Assembly (NCBI GenBank): GCA_023053575.1
Contig: JAKZAP010000071.1
Coordinates: forward strand, 146,074 to 210,073
Direction: 5' to 3'
Source: Branchinecta lynchi
Taxonomy: Eukaryota > Arthropoda > Branchiopoda > Anostraca > Branchinectidae
Length of the DNA: 64,000 bases
Shown here: positions 26,503-39,000 of the stretch, one piece after another
Position numbering within the stretch: the stretch's first letter is position 1
Layout of the letters: every line of letters starts with the position of its first letter
Notes under the pieces: model-generated
The model's database searches: none
What the model was told of the DNA's origin: nothing
Seen by the model: only the letters and a program-made list of their open reading frames with translations
Position numbers and translations under genes: made by a program

Positions 26503-29500
26503 AACCAACCTTGCGGGAAAGCGAACCTTTTGGGAAAACCAACACAGTGGGAAAACAAACCTTGTGGGAAAACCAACCTTGGGGGAAAACAAAGCTTGTG
26601 GGAAAACAAACCTTTTGGGAAAACCAACCTAGTGGGAAAACAACCTAGTGGGATTACAAACCTTGTGAGAAAACAAACCTTGTGGGAAAACCAACCTTAT
26701 GGGGAAAGCAACCCTGCGGGAAAACCAACCTTGTTTGAAAACCAACCTTGTGGGAAAGCAAACCTTTTGGGAAAACCAACACAGTGGGAAAACAAACCTC
26801 TCGGGAAAACAAACCTTGTGGGAAAACAAACCTTATGGGGAAAGCAACCCTGCGGGAAAACCAACCCTGCGGGAAAACCAACCTTGTGGGAAAACCAACC
26901 TTGTGGGAAAACCAACCTTGCGGGAAAGCGAACCTTTTGGGAAAACCAACACAGTGGGAAAACAAACCTTGTGGGAAAACCAACCTTGCGGGAAAACCAA
27001 CCTTGGGGGAAAACAAAGCTTGTGGGAAAACAAACCTTGTGGGAAAACCAACCTAGTGAGAAAAACAACCTAGTGGGAAAACAAACCTTGTGAGAAAACA
27101 AACCTTGTGGGAAAACCAACCTAGTGAGAAAAACAACCTAGTGGGAAAACAAACCTTGTGAGAAAACAAACCTTGTGGGAAAGCGAACCTTTTGGGAAAA
27201 CCAACACAGTGGGAAAGCAAACCTTGTGGGAAAACCAACCTTGCGGGAAAACCAACCTTGGGGGAAAACAAACCTTGTGGGAAAACAAACCTTGTGGGGA
27301 AACAAACCTTGGGGGAAAAGAAACCTTGTGGGGAAACAAACCTTTCGGGAAAACCAACCTTGTGGGAAAACAAACCTTGTGGAAAAACAAACCTTGTGGG
27401 GAAACAAACCTTTCGGGAAAACCAACCTTGTGGGAAAACAAACCTTGTGGTAAAACAAACCTTGTGAGAAAACAAACCTTGTGGGAAAACAAACCTTATG
27501 GGGAAAGCAACCCTGCGGGAAAACCAACCTTGGGGGAAAACAAACCTTGTGGGAAAACAAACCTTGTGGGGAAACAAACCTAGTGGGAAAACAATCCTTG
27601 TGGGAAAACAAACCTTGTGGGGAAACAAACCTTGCGGGAAAACTAACCTTGTGGGAAAACAAACCCTGCGGGAATACCAACCTTGAGGGAAAACCAACCT
27701 TGTGGGGAAACAAACCTTTCGGGAAAACCAACCTTGTGGGAAAACAAACCTTGTGGGGAAACAAACCTAGTGGGAAAACAATCCTTGTGGGAAAACAAAC
27801 CTTGTGGGGAAACAAACCTTATGGGAAAACAAACCTTGTGAGAAAACAATCCTTTTGGGAAAACAAACCTTGTGAGAAAACAAACCTTGTGGGAAAACCA
27901 ACCTTATGGGGAAAGCAACCCTGCGGGAAAACCAACCTTGTGGGAAAACCAACCTTGTGGGAAAGCGAACCTTTTGGGAAAACCAACACAGTGGGAAAAC
28001 AATTCTTGTGGGAAAACCAACCTTGTGGGAAAACCAACCTTGGGGGAAAACAAACCTTGTAGGAAAACAAACCTTGTGGGGAAACAAACCTAGTGGGAAA
28101 ACAATTCTTGTGGGAAAACAAACCTTGTGGGAAAACAAACCTTTCGGGAAAACCAACCTTGTGGGAAAACAAACCTTGTGGGAAAACAAACCTTGCGGGA
28201 AAACAAACCTTGTGGGAAAACAAACCTTATGGGAAAACAAACCTTGTGAGAAAACAATCCTTGTGGGAAAACAAACCTTGTGGGAAACAAACCTTGCGGG
28301 AAAACTAACCTTGTGGGAAAACAAACCCTGCGGGAAAACAAACCTTGTGGGAAAACTAACCTTATGGGGAAAGCAACCCTGCGGGAAAACCAGCCTTGTG
28401 GGAAAACCAACCTTGTGGGAAAGCGAACCTTTTGGGAAAACCAACACGGTGGGAAAAAAAACCTTGTGGGAAAACCAACCTTGCGGGAAAACCAACCTTG
28501 GGGGAAAACAAACCTTGTGGGAAAACAAATCTTGTGGGGAAACAAACCTAGTGGGAAAACAAACCTTGTGAGAAAACAATCCTTGTGGGAAAACAAACCT
28601 TGTGGGGAAACAAACCTTGCGGGAAAACTAACCTTGTGGGAAAACAAACCCTGCGGGAAAACCAACCTTGTGGGAAAACAACCTAGTGGGAAAACAAACC
28701 TTGTGAGAAAACAAACCTTGTGGGAAAACAAACCTTGTGGGAAAACAAACCTTATGGGGAAAGCAACCCTGCGGGAAAACCAACCTTGTGGGAAAGCGAA
28801 CCTTTTGGGAAAACCAACACAGTGGGAAAACAAACCTTGTGGGAAAGCCAACCTTGCGGGAAAACCAACCTTGTGGGAAAACAAACCTTGTGGGAAAACA
28901 AACCTTGTGGGAAAACAAACCTTGTGGGAAAACAAACCTTATGGGAAAACAAGCCTTGTGGGGAAACAAACCTTGTGGGAAAACCAACCTTGCGGGAAAG
29001 CGAACCTTTTGGGAAAACCAACACAGTGGGAAAACAAACATTGTGGGAATACCAACCTTGCGGGAAAACCAACCTTGGGGGAAAACAAAGCTTGTGGGAA
29101 AACAAACCTTGTGGGAAAACCAACCTAGTGGGAAAACAACCTAGTGGGAAAACAAACCTTGTGAGAAAACAAACCTTGTGGGAAAACCAACCTTATGGGG
29201 AAAGCAACCCTGCGGGAAAACCAACCTTGTGGGAAAACCAACCTTGTGGGAAAGCGAACCTTTTGGGAAAACCAACCTTGTGGGAAAACAAACCTTGTGG
29301 GAAAACAAACCTTGTGGGAAAACAAACCTTGTGGGAAAACAAACCTTATGGGAAAGCGAACCTTTTGGGAAAACCAACACAGTGGGAAAACAAACCTTGT
29401 GGGAAAACCAACCTTGCGGTAAAACCAACCTTGTGGGAAAACAAACCTTGTGGGAAAACAAACCTTGTGGGAAAACAAACCTTGTGGGAAAACAAACCTT

Positions 29501-30341
29501 ATGGGAAAACAAACCTTGTGGGGAAACAAACCTTGTGGGAAAACCAACCTTGCGGGAAAGCGAACCTTGTGGGAAAACAAACCTTGTGGTAAAACAAACC
29601 TTGTGGGAAAACAAACCTTATGGGAAAACAAACCTTGTCGGGAAACAAACCTTGTGGGAAAACCAACCTTGTGGGAAAGCGAACCTTTTGGGAAAACCAA
29701 CACAGTGGGAAAACAAACCTTGTGGGAAAACCAAAATTGCGGGAAAACCAACCTTGGGGGAAAACAAAGCTTGTGGGAAAACAAACCTTGTGGGAAAACC
29801 AACCTAGTGGGAAAAACAACCTAGTGGGAAAACAAACCTTGTGAGAAAACAAACCTTGTGGGAAAACCAACCTAGTGGGAAAAACAACCCAACCTTGAAA
29901 CAATGGGAAAACAAACCTAGTGGGAAAACAAACCTTGTGGGGAAACAAACCTTTCGGCAAAACCAACCTTGTGGGAAAACATACCTTGTGGGAAAACAAA
30001 CCTTGTGGGAAAACAAACCTTGTGGGAAAACAAATCTTATGGGAAAACAAACCTTGTGGGGAAACAAACCTTGTGGGAAAACAAACCTAGTGGGAAAACA
30101 AACCTTGCGGGAAAACTAACCTTGTGGGAAAACAAACCTTGTGGGGAAAGAAACCTTTCGGGAAAACCAACCTTGTGGGAAAACAAACCTTGTGGGATAA
30201 CAAACCTTGTGGGAAAACAAACCTTATGGGGAAAGCAACCCTGCGGGAAAACCAACCTTGTTGGAAAACCAACCTTGTGGGAAAGCGAACCTTTTGGGAA
30301 AACCAACACAGTGGGAAAACAAACCTTGTGGGAAAACCAAC

Positions 30342-30362
30342 CGCAGGGTTGCTTTCCCCATA
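30342..30362 (-). repeat. 21-bp micro-inversion inside the array
   Basis: The variant normally reading TATGGGGAAAGCAACCCTGCG on the plus strand appears here as its exact reverse complement. It is flanked on both sides by forward units. Confidence 0.88.
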
Positions 30363-33300
30363 TAAACCTTGTGGGAAAACTAACCTTGTGGGAAAACAAA
30401 CCTTGTGGGAAAACAAACCTTGTGGGAAAACAAACCTTGCGGGAAAACAAACCTTGTGGGAAAACAAACCTTATGGGAAAAGAAACCTTGTGAGAAAACA
30501 ATCCTTGTGGGAAAACAAACCTTGTGGGAAACAAACCTTGCGGGAAAACTAACCTTGTGGGAAAACAAACCCTGCGGGAAAACAAACCTTGTGGGAAAAC
30601 TAACCTTATGGGGAAAGCAACCCTGCGGGAACACCAACCTTGTGGGAAAACCAACCTTGTGGGAAAGCGAACCTTTTGGGAAAACCAACACGGTGGGAAA
30701 AAAAACCTTGTGGGAAAACCAACCTTGCGGGAAAACCAACCTTGGGGGAAAACAAACCTTGTGGGAAAACAAACCTTGTGGGGAAACAAACCTAGTGGGA
30801 AAACAAACCTTGTGAGAAAACAATCCTTGTAGGAAAACAAACCTTGTGGGGAAACAAACCTTGCGGGAAAACTAACCTTGTGGGAAAACAAACCCTGCGG
30901 GAAAACCAACCTTGTGGGAAAACCAACCTTGTGGGGAAACAAACCTTTCGGGAAAACTAACCTTGTGGGAAAACAAACCCTGCGGGAAAACGAACCTTGT
31001 GGGAAAACAAACCTTGTGGGAAACCTTGTGGGAAAACAAAGCTTGTGGGAAAACAAACCTTGTGAGAAAACAAACCTTGTGGGAAAATCAACCTTATGGG
31101 GAAACAAACCCTGCGGGCAAACCAACCTTGTGGGAAAACCAACCTTGCGGGAAAGCGAACCTTTTGGGAAAACCAACACAGTGGGAAAACAAACCTTGTG
31201 GGAAAACCAACCTTGCGGAAAAACCAACCTTGGGGGAAAACAAAGCTTGTGGGAAAAAAAACCTTGTGGGAAAACCAACCTAGTGGGAAAAACAACCTAG
31301 TGGGAAAATAAACCTTGTGAGAAAACAAACCTTGTGGGAAAACCAACCTTATGGGGAAAGCAACCCTGCGGGAAAACCAACCTTGTGGGAAAACCAACCT
31401 TGTGGGAAAGCGAACCTTTTGGGAAAACCAACACAGTGGGAAAACAAACCTTGTGGGAAAACCAACCTTGTGGGAAAGCGAACCTTTTGGGAAAACCAAC
31501 ACAGTGGGAAAACAAACGTTGTGGAAAAACCAACCTTGCGGGAAAACAAACCTTGGGGGAAAACAAACCTTGTGAGAAAACAATCCTTGTGGGAAAACAA
31601 ACCTTGTGGGGAAACAAACCTTGCGGGAAAACTAACCTTGTGGGAAAACAAACCCTGCGGGAAAACCAACCTTGTGGGAAAACCAACCTTGCGGGAAAGC
31701 GAACCTTTTGGGAAAACCAACACAGTGGGAAAACAAACCTTGTGAGAAAACAGTCCTTGTGGGAAAACAAACCTTGTGGGGAAACAAACCTTGTGGGGAA
31801 ACAAACCTTGTGGGAAAACTAACCTTGTGGGAAAACAAACCTTGTGGGAAAACTAACCTTGTGGGAAAACAAACCCTGCGGGAAGACCAACCTTGTGGGA
31901 AAACCAACCTTGTGGGGAAACAAACCTTTCGGGAAAACCAACCTTGTGGGAAAACAAACCTTGTGGGAAAACCAACCTTGTGGGAAAACAAACCTTATGG
32001 GGAAAGCAACCCTGCGGGAAAACCAACCTTGTGGGAAAACCAACCTTGTGGGAAAGCGAACCTTTTGGGAAAACCAACACAGTGGGAAAACAAACCTTGT
32101 GGGAAAGCCAACCTTGCGGGAAAACCAACCTTGTGGGAAAACAAACCTTGTGGGAAAACAAACCTTGTGGGAAAACAAACCTTGTGGGAAAACAAACCTT
32201 ATGGGAAAACAAACCTTGTGGGGAAACAAACCTTGTGGGAAAACCAACCTTGCGGGAATGCGAACCTTTTGGGAAAACCAACACAGTGGGAAAACAAACA
32301 TTGTGGGAATACCAACCTTGCGGGAAAACCAACCTTGGGGGAAAACAAACTTTGTGGGAAAACAAACCTTGTGGGAAAACCAACCTAGTGGGAAAACAAC
32401 CTAGTGGGAAAACAAACCTTGTGAGAAAACAAACCTTGTGGGAAAACCAACCTTATGGGGAAAGCAACCCTGCGGGAAAACCAACCTTGTGGGAAAACCA
32501 ACCTTGTGGGAAAGCGAACCTTTTGGGAAAACCAACACAGTGGGAAAAAAAACCTTGTGGGAAAACCAACCTTGCGAGAAAACCAACCTTGGGGGAAAAC
32601 AAACCTTGTGGGAAAACAAACCTTGTGGGGAAACAAACCTTTCGGGAAAACCAACCTTGTGGGAAAACAAACCTTGTGGGAAAACAAACCTTGTGGGAAA
32701 AAAACCTTGTGGGAAAACAAACCTTATGGGGAAAGCAACCCTGCGGGAAAACCAACCTTGGGGGAAAACAAACCTTGTGGGAAAACAAACCTTGTGGGGA
32801 AACAAACCTAGTGGGAAAACAATCCTTGTGGGAAAACAAACCTTGTGGGGAAACAAACCTTGCGGGAAAACTAACCTTGTGGGAAAACAAACCCTGCGGG
32901 AATACCAACCTTGAGGGAAAACCAACCTTGTGGGGAAACAAACCTTTCGGGAAAACCAACCTTGTGGGAAAACAAACCTTGTGGGGAAACAAACCTAGTG
33001 GGAAAACAATCCTTGTGGGAAAACAAACCTTGTGGGGAAACAAACCTTATGGGAAAACAAACCTTGTGAGAAAACAATCCTTGTGGGAAAACAAACCTTG
33101 TGAGAAAACAAACCTTGTGGGAAAACCAACCTCATGGGGAAAGCAACCCTGCGGGAAAACCAACCTTGTGGGAAAACCAACCTTGTGGGAAAGCGAACCT
33201 TTTGGGAAAACCAACACAGTGGGAAAACAATTCTTGTGGGAAAACCAACCTTGCGGGAAAACCAACCTTGGGGGAAAACAAACCTTGTAGGAAAACAAAC

Positions 33301-36045
33301 CTTGTGGGGAAACAAACCTAGTGGGAAAACAATCCTTGTGGGAAAAATAACCTTGTGGGAAAACAAACCTTTCGGGAAAACCAACCTTGTGGGAAAACAA
33401 ACCTTGTGGGAAAACAAACCTTGTGGGAAAACAAACCTTGTGGGGAAACAAACCTTATGGGAAAACAAACCTTGTGAGAAAACAATCCTTTTGGGAAAAC
33501 AAACCTTGTGAGAAAACAAACCTTGTGGGAAAACCAACCTTATGGGGAAAGCAACCCTGCGGGAAAACCAACCTTGTGGGAAAACCAACCTTGTGGGAAA
33601 GCGAACCTTTTGGGAAAACCTACACAGTGGGAAAACAATTCTTGTGGGAAAACCAACCTTGTGGGAAAACCAACCTTGGGGGAAAACAAACCTTGTAGGA
33701 AAACAAACCTTGTGGGGAAACAAACCTAGTGGGAAAACAATTCTTGTGGGAAAACAAACCTTGTGGGAAAACAAACCTTTCGGGAAAACCAACCTTGTGG
33801 GAAAACAAACATTGTGGGAAAACAAACCTTGCGGGAAAACAAACCTTGTGGGAAAACAAACCTTATGGGAAAACAAACCTTGTGAGAAAACAATCCTTTT
33901 GGGAAAACAAACCTTGTGGGAAACAAACCTTGCGGGAAAACTAACCTTGTGGGAAAACAAACCCTGCGGGAAAACAAACCTTGTGGGAAAACTAACCTTA
34001 TGGGGAAAGCAACCCTGCGGGAAAACCAGCCTTGTGGGAAAACCAACCTTGTGGGAAAGCGAACCTTTTGGGAAAACCAACACGGTGGGAAAAAAAACCT
34101 TGTGGGAAAACCAACCTTGCGGGAAAACCAACCTTGGGGGAAAACAAACCTTGTGGGAAAACAAATCTTGTGGGGAAACAAACCTAGTGGGAAAACAAAC
34201 CTTGTGAGAAAACAATCCTTGTGGGAAAACAAACCTTGTGAGGAAACAAACCTTGCGGGAAAACTAACCTTGTGGGAAAACAAACCCTGCGGGAAAACCA
34301 ACCTTGTGGGAAAACAACCTAGTGGGAAAACAAACCTTGTGAGAAAACAAACCTTGTGGGAAAACAAACCTTGTGGGAAAACAAACCTTATGGGGAAAGC
34401 AACCCTGCGGGAAAACCAACCTTGTGGGAAAGCGAACCTTTTGGGAAAACCAACACAGTGGGAAAACAAACCTTGTGGGAAAGCCAACCTTGCGGGAAAA
34501 CCAACCTTGTGGGAAAACAAACCTTGTGGGAAAACAAACCTTGTGGGAAAACAAACCTTGTGGGAAAACAAACCTTATGGGAAAACAAGCCTTGTGGGGA
34601 AACAAACCTTGTGGGAAAACCAACCTTGCGGGAAAGCGAACCTTTTGGGAAAACCAACACAGTGGGAAAACAAACATTGTGGGAATACCAACCTTGCGGG
34701 AAAACCAACCTTGGGGGAAAACAAAGCTTGTGGGAAAACAAACCTTGTGGGAAAACCAACCTAGTGGGAAAACAACCTAGTGGGAAAACAAACCTTGTGA
34801 GAAAACAAACCTTGTGGGAAAACCAACCTTATGGGGAAAGCAACCCTGCGGGAAAACCAACCTTGTGGGAAAACCAACCTTGTGGGAAAGCGAACCTTTT
34901 GGGAAAACCAACCTTGTGGGAAAACAAACCTTGTAGGAAAACAAACCTTGTGGGAAAACAAACCTTGTGGGAAAACAAACCTTATGGGGAAAGCAACCCT
35001 GCGGGAAAACCAACCTTGTGGGAAAACCAACCTTGTGGGAAAACCAACCTTGTGGGAAAGCGAACCTTTTGGGAAAACCAACACAGTGGGAAAACAAACC
35101 TTGTGGGAAAACCAACCTTGCGGTAAAACCAACCTTGTGGGAAAACAAACCTTGTGGGAAAACAAACCTTGTGGGAAAACAAACCTTGTGGGAAAACAAA
35201 CCTTATGGGAAAACAAACCTTGTGGGGAAACAAACCTTGTGGGAAAACCAACCTTGCGGGAAAGCGAACCTTGTGGGAAAACAAACCTTGTGGTAAAACA
35301 AACCTTGTGGGAAAACAAACCTTATGGGAAAACAAACCTTGTCGGGAAACAAACCTTGTGGGAAAACCAACCTTGTGGGAAAGCGAACCTTTTGGGAAAA
35401 CCAACACAGTGGGAAAACAAACCTTGTGGGAAAACCAAAATTGCGGGAAAACCAACCTTGGGGGAAAACAAAGCTTGTGGGAAAACAAACCTTGTGGGAA
35501 AACCAACCTAGTGGGAAAAACAACCTAGTGGGAAAACAAACCTTGTGAGAAAACAAACCTTGTGGGAAAACCAACCTAGTGGGAAAAACAACCCAACCTT
35601 GAAACAATGGGAAAACAAACCTAGTGGGAAAACAAACCTTGTGGGGAAACAAACCTTTCGGCAAAACCAACCTTGTGGGAAAACATACCTTGTGGGAAAA
35701 CAAACCTTGTGGGAAAACAAACCTTGTGGGAAAACAAATCTTATGGGAAAACAAACCTTGTGGGGAAACAAACCTTGTGGGAAAACAAACCTAGTGGGAA
35801 AACAAACCTTGCGGGAAAACTAACCTTGTGGGAAAACAAACCTTGTGGGGAAAGAAACCTTTCGGGAAAACCAACCTTGTGGGAAAACAAACCTTGTGGG
35901 ATAACAAACCTTGTGGGAAAACAAACCTTATGGGGAAAGCAACCCTGCGGGAAAACCAACCTTGTTGGAAAACCAACCTTGTGGGAAAGCGAACCTTTTG
36001 GGAAAACCAACACAGTGGGAAAACAAACCTTGTGGGAAAACCAAC

Positions 36046-36066
36046 CGCAGGGTTGCTTTCCCCATA
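36046..36066 (-). repeat. Second copy of the 21-bp micro-inversion
   Basis: Identical to 30,342-30,362 at an offset of 5,704 bp. The inversion therefore predates the 5.7-kb duplication. Confidence 0.88.
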
Positions 36067-39000
36067 TAAACCTTGTGGGAAAACTAACCTTGTGGGAAAA
36101 CAAACCTTGTGGGAAAACAAACCTTGTGGGAAAACAAACCTTGCGGGAAAACAAACCTTGTGGGAAAACAAACCTTATGGGAAAACAAACCTTGTGAGAA
36201 AACAATCCTTGTGGGAAAACAAACCTTGTGGGAAACAAACCTTGCGGGAAAACTAACCTTGTGGGAAAACAAACCCTGCGGGAAAACAAACCTTGTGGGA
36301 AAACTAACCTTATGGGGAAAGCAACCCTGCGGGAACACCAACCTTGTGGGAAAACCAACCTTGTGGGAAAGCGAACCTTTTGGGAAAACCAACACGGTGG
36401 GAAAAAAAACCTTGTGGGAAAACCAACCTTGCGGGAAAACCAACCTTGGGGGAAAACAAACCTTGTGGGAAAACAAACCTTGTGGGGAAACAAACCTAGT
36501 GGGAAAACAAACCTTGTGAGAAAACAATCCTTGTAGGAAAACAAACCTTGTGGGGAAACAAACCTTGCGGGAAAACTAACCTTGTGGGAAAACAAACCCT
36601 GCGGGAAAACCAACCTTGTGGGAAAACCAACCTTGTGGGGAAACAACCCTTTCGGGAAAACTAACCTTGTGGGAAAACAAACCCTGCGGGAAAACGAACC
36701 TTGTGGGAAAACAAACCTTGTGGGAAACCTTGTGGGAAAACAAAGCTTGTGGGAAAACAAACCTTGTGAGAAAACAAACCTTGTGGGAAAATCAACCTTA
36801 TGGGGAAACAAACCCTGCGGGCAAACCAACCTTGTGGGAAAACCAACCTTGCGGGAAAGCGAACCTTTTGGGAAAACCAACACAGTGGGAAAACAAACCT
36901 TGTGGGAAAACCAACCTTGCGGAAAAACCAACCTTGGGGGAAAACAAAGCTTGTGGGAAAACAAACCTTGTGGGAAAACCAACCTAGTGGGAAAAACAAC
37001 CTAGTGGGAAAATAAACCTTGTGAGAAAACAAACCTTGTGGGAAAACCAACCTTATGGGGAAAGCAACCCTGCGGGAAAACCAACCTTGTGGGAAAACCA
37101 ACCTTGTGGGAAAGCGAACCTTTTGGGAAAACCAACACAGTGGGAAAACAAACCTTGTGGGAAAACCAACCTTGTGGGAAAGCGAACCTTTTGGGAAAAC
37201 CAACACAGTGGGAAAACAAACCTTGTGGGAAAACCAACCTTGCGGGAAAACAAACCTTGGGGGAAAACAAACCTTGTGAGAAAACAATCCTTGTGGGAAA
37301 ACAAACCTTGTGGGGAAACAAACCTTGCGGGAAAACTAACCTTGTGGGAAAACAAACCCTGCGGGAAAACCAACCTTGTGGGAAAACCAACCTTGCGGGA
37401 AAGCGAACCTTTTGGGAAAACCAACACAGTGGGAAAACAAACCTTGTGAGAAAACAGTCCTTGTGGGAAAACAAACCTTGTGGGGAAACAAACCTTGTGG
37501 GGAAACAAACCTTGTGGGAAAACTAACCTTGTGGGAAAACAAACCTTGTGGGAAAACTAACCTTGTGGGAAAACAAACCCTGCGGGAAGACCAACCTTGT
37601 GGGAAAACCAACCTTGTGGGGAAACAAACCTTTCGGGAAAACCAACCTTGTGGGAAAACAAACCTTGTGGGAAAACCAACCTTATGGGAAAACAAACCTT
37701 ATGGGGAAAGCAACCCTGCGGGAAAACCAACCTTGTGGGAAAACCAACCTTGTGGGAAAGCGAACCTTTTGGGAAAACCAACACAGTGGGAAAACAAACC
37801 TTGTGGGAAAGCCAACCTTGCGGGAAAACCAACCTTGTGGGAAAACAAACCTTGTGGGAAAACAAACCTTGTGGGAAAACAAACCTTGTGGGAAAACAAA
37901 CCTTATGGGAAAACAAACCTTGTGGGGAAACAAACCTTGTGGGAAAACCAACCTTGCGGGAATGCGAACCTTTTGGGAAAACCAACACAGTGGGAAAACA
38001 AACATTGTGGGAATACCAACCTTGCGGGAAAACCAACCTTGGGGGAAAACAAACTTTGTGGGAAAACAAACCTTGTGGGAAAACCAACCTAGTGGGAAAA
38101 CAACCTAGTGGGAAAACAAACCTTGTGAGAAAACAAACCTTGTGGGAAAACCAACCTTATGGGGAAAGCAACCCTGCGGGAAAACCAACCTTGTGGGAAA
38201 ACCAACCTTGTGGGAAAGCGAACCTTTTGGGAAAACCAACACAGTGGGAAAACAAACCTTGTGGGAAAACCAACCTTGCGAGAAAACCAACCTTGGGGGA
38301 AAACAAACCTTGGGGGAAAAGAAACCTTGTGGGGAAACAAACCTTTCGGGAAAACCAACCTTGTGGGAAAACAAACCTTGTGGGAAAACAAACCTTGTGG
38401 GGAAACAAACCTTTCGGGAAAACCAACCTTGTGGGAAAACAAACCTTGTGGGAAAACAAACCTTGTGGGAAAAAAACCTTGTGGGAAAACAAACCTTATG
38501 GGGAAAGCAACCCTGCGGGAAAACCAACCTTGGGGGAAAACAAACCTTGTGGGAAAACAAACCTTGTGGGGAAACAAACCTAGTGGGAAAACAATCCTTG
38601 TGGGAAAACAAACCTTGTGGGGAAACAAACCTTGCGGGAAAACTAACCTTGTGGGAAAACAAACCCTGCGGGAATACCAACCTTGAGGGAAAACCAACCT
38701 TGTGGGGAAACAAAACTTTCGGGAAAACCAACCTTGTGGGAAAACAAACCTTGTGGGGAAACAAACCTAGTGGGAAAACAATCTTTGTGGGAAAACAAAC
38801 CTTGTGGGGAAACAAACCTTATGGGAAAACAAACCTTGTGAGAAAACAATCCTTGTGGGAAAACAAACCTTGTGAGAAAACAAACCTTGTGGGAAAACCA
38901 ACCTCATGGGGAAAGCAACCCTGCGGGAAAACCAACCTTGTGGGAAAACCAACCTTGTGGGAAAGCGAACCTTTTGGGAAAACCAACACAGTGGGAAAAC

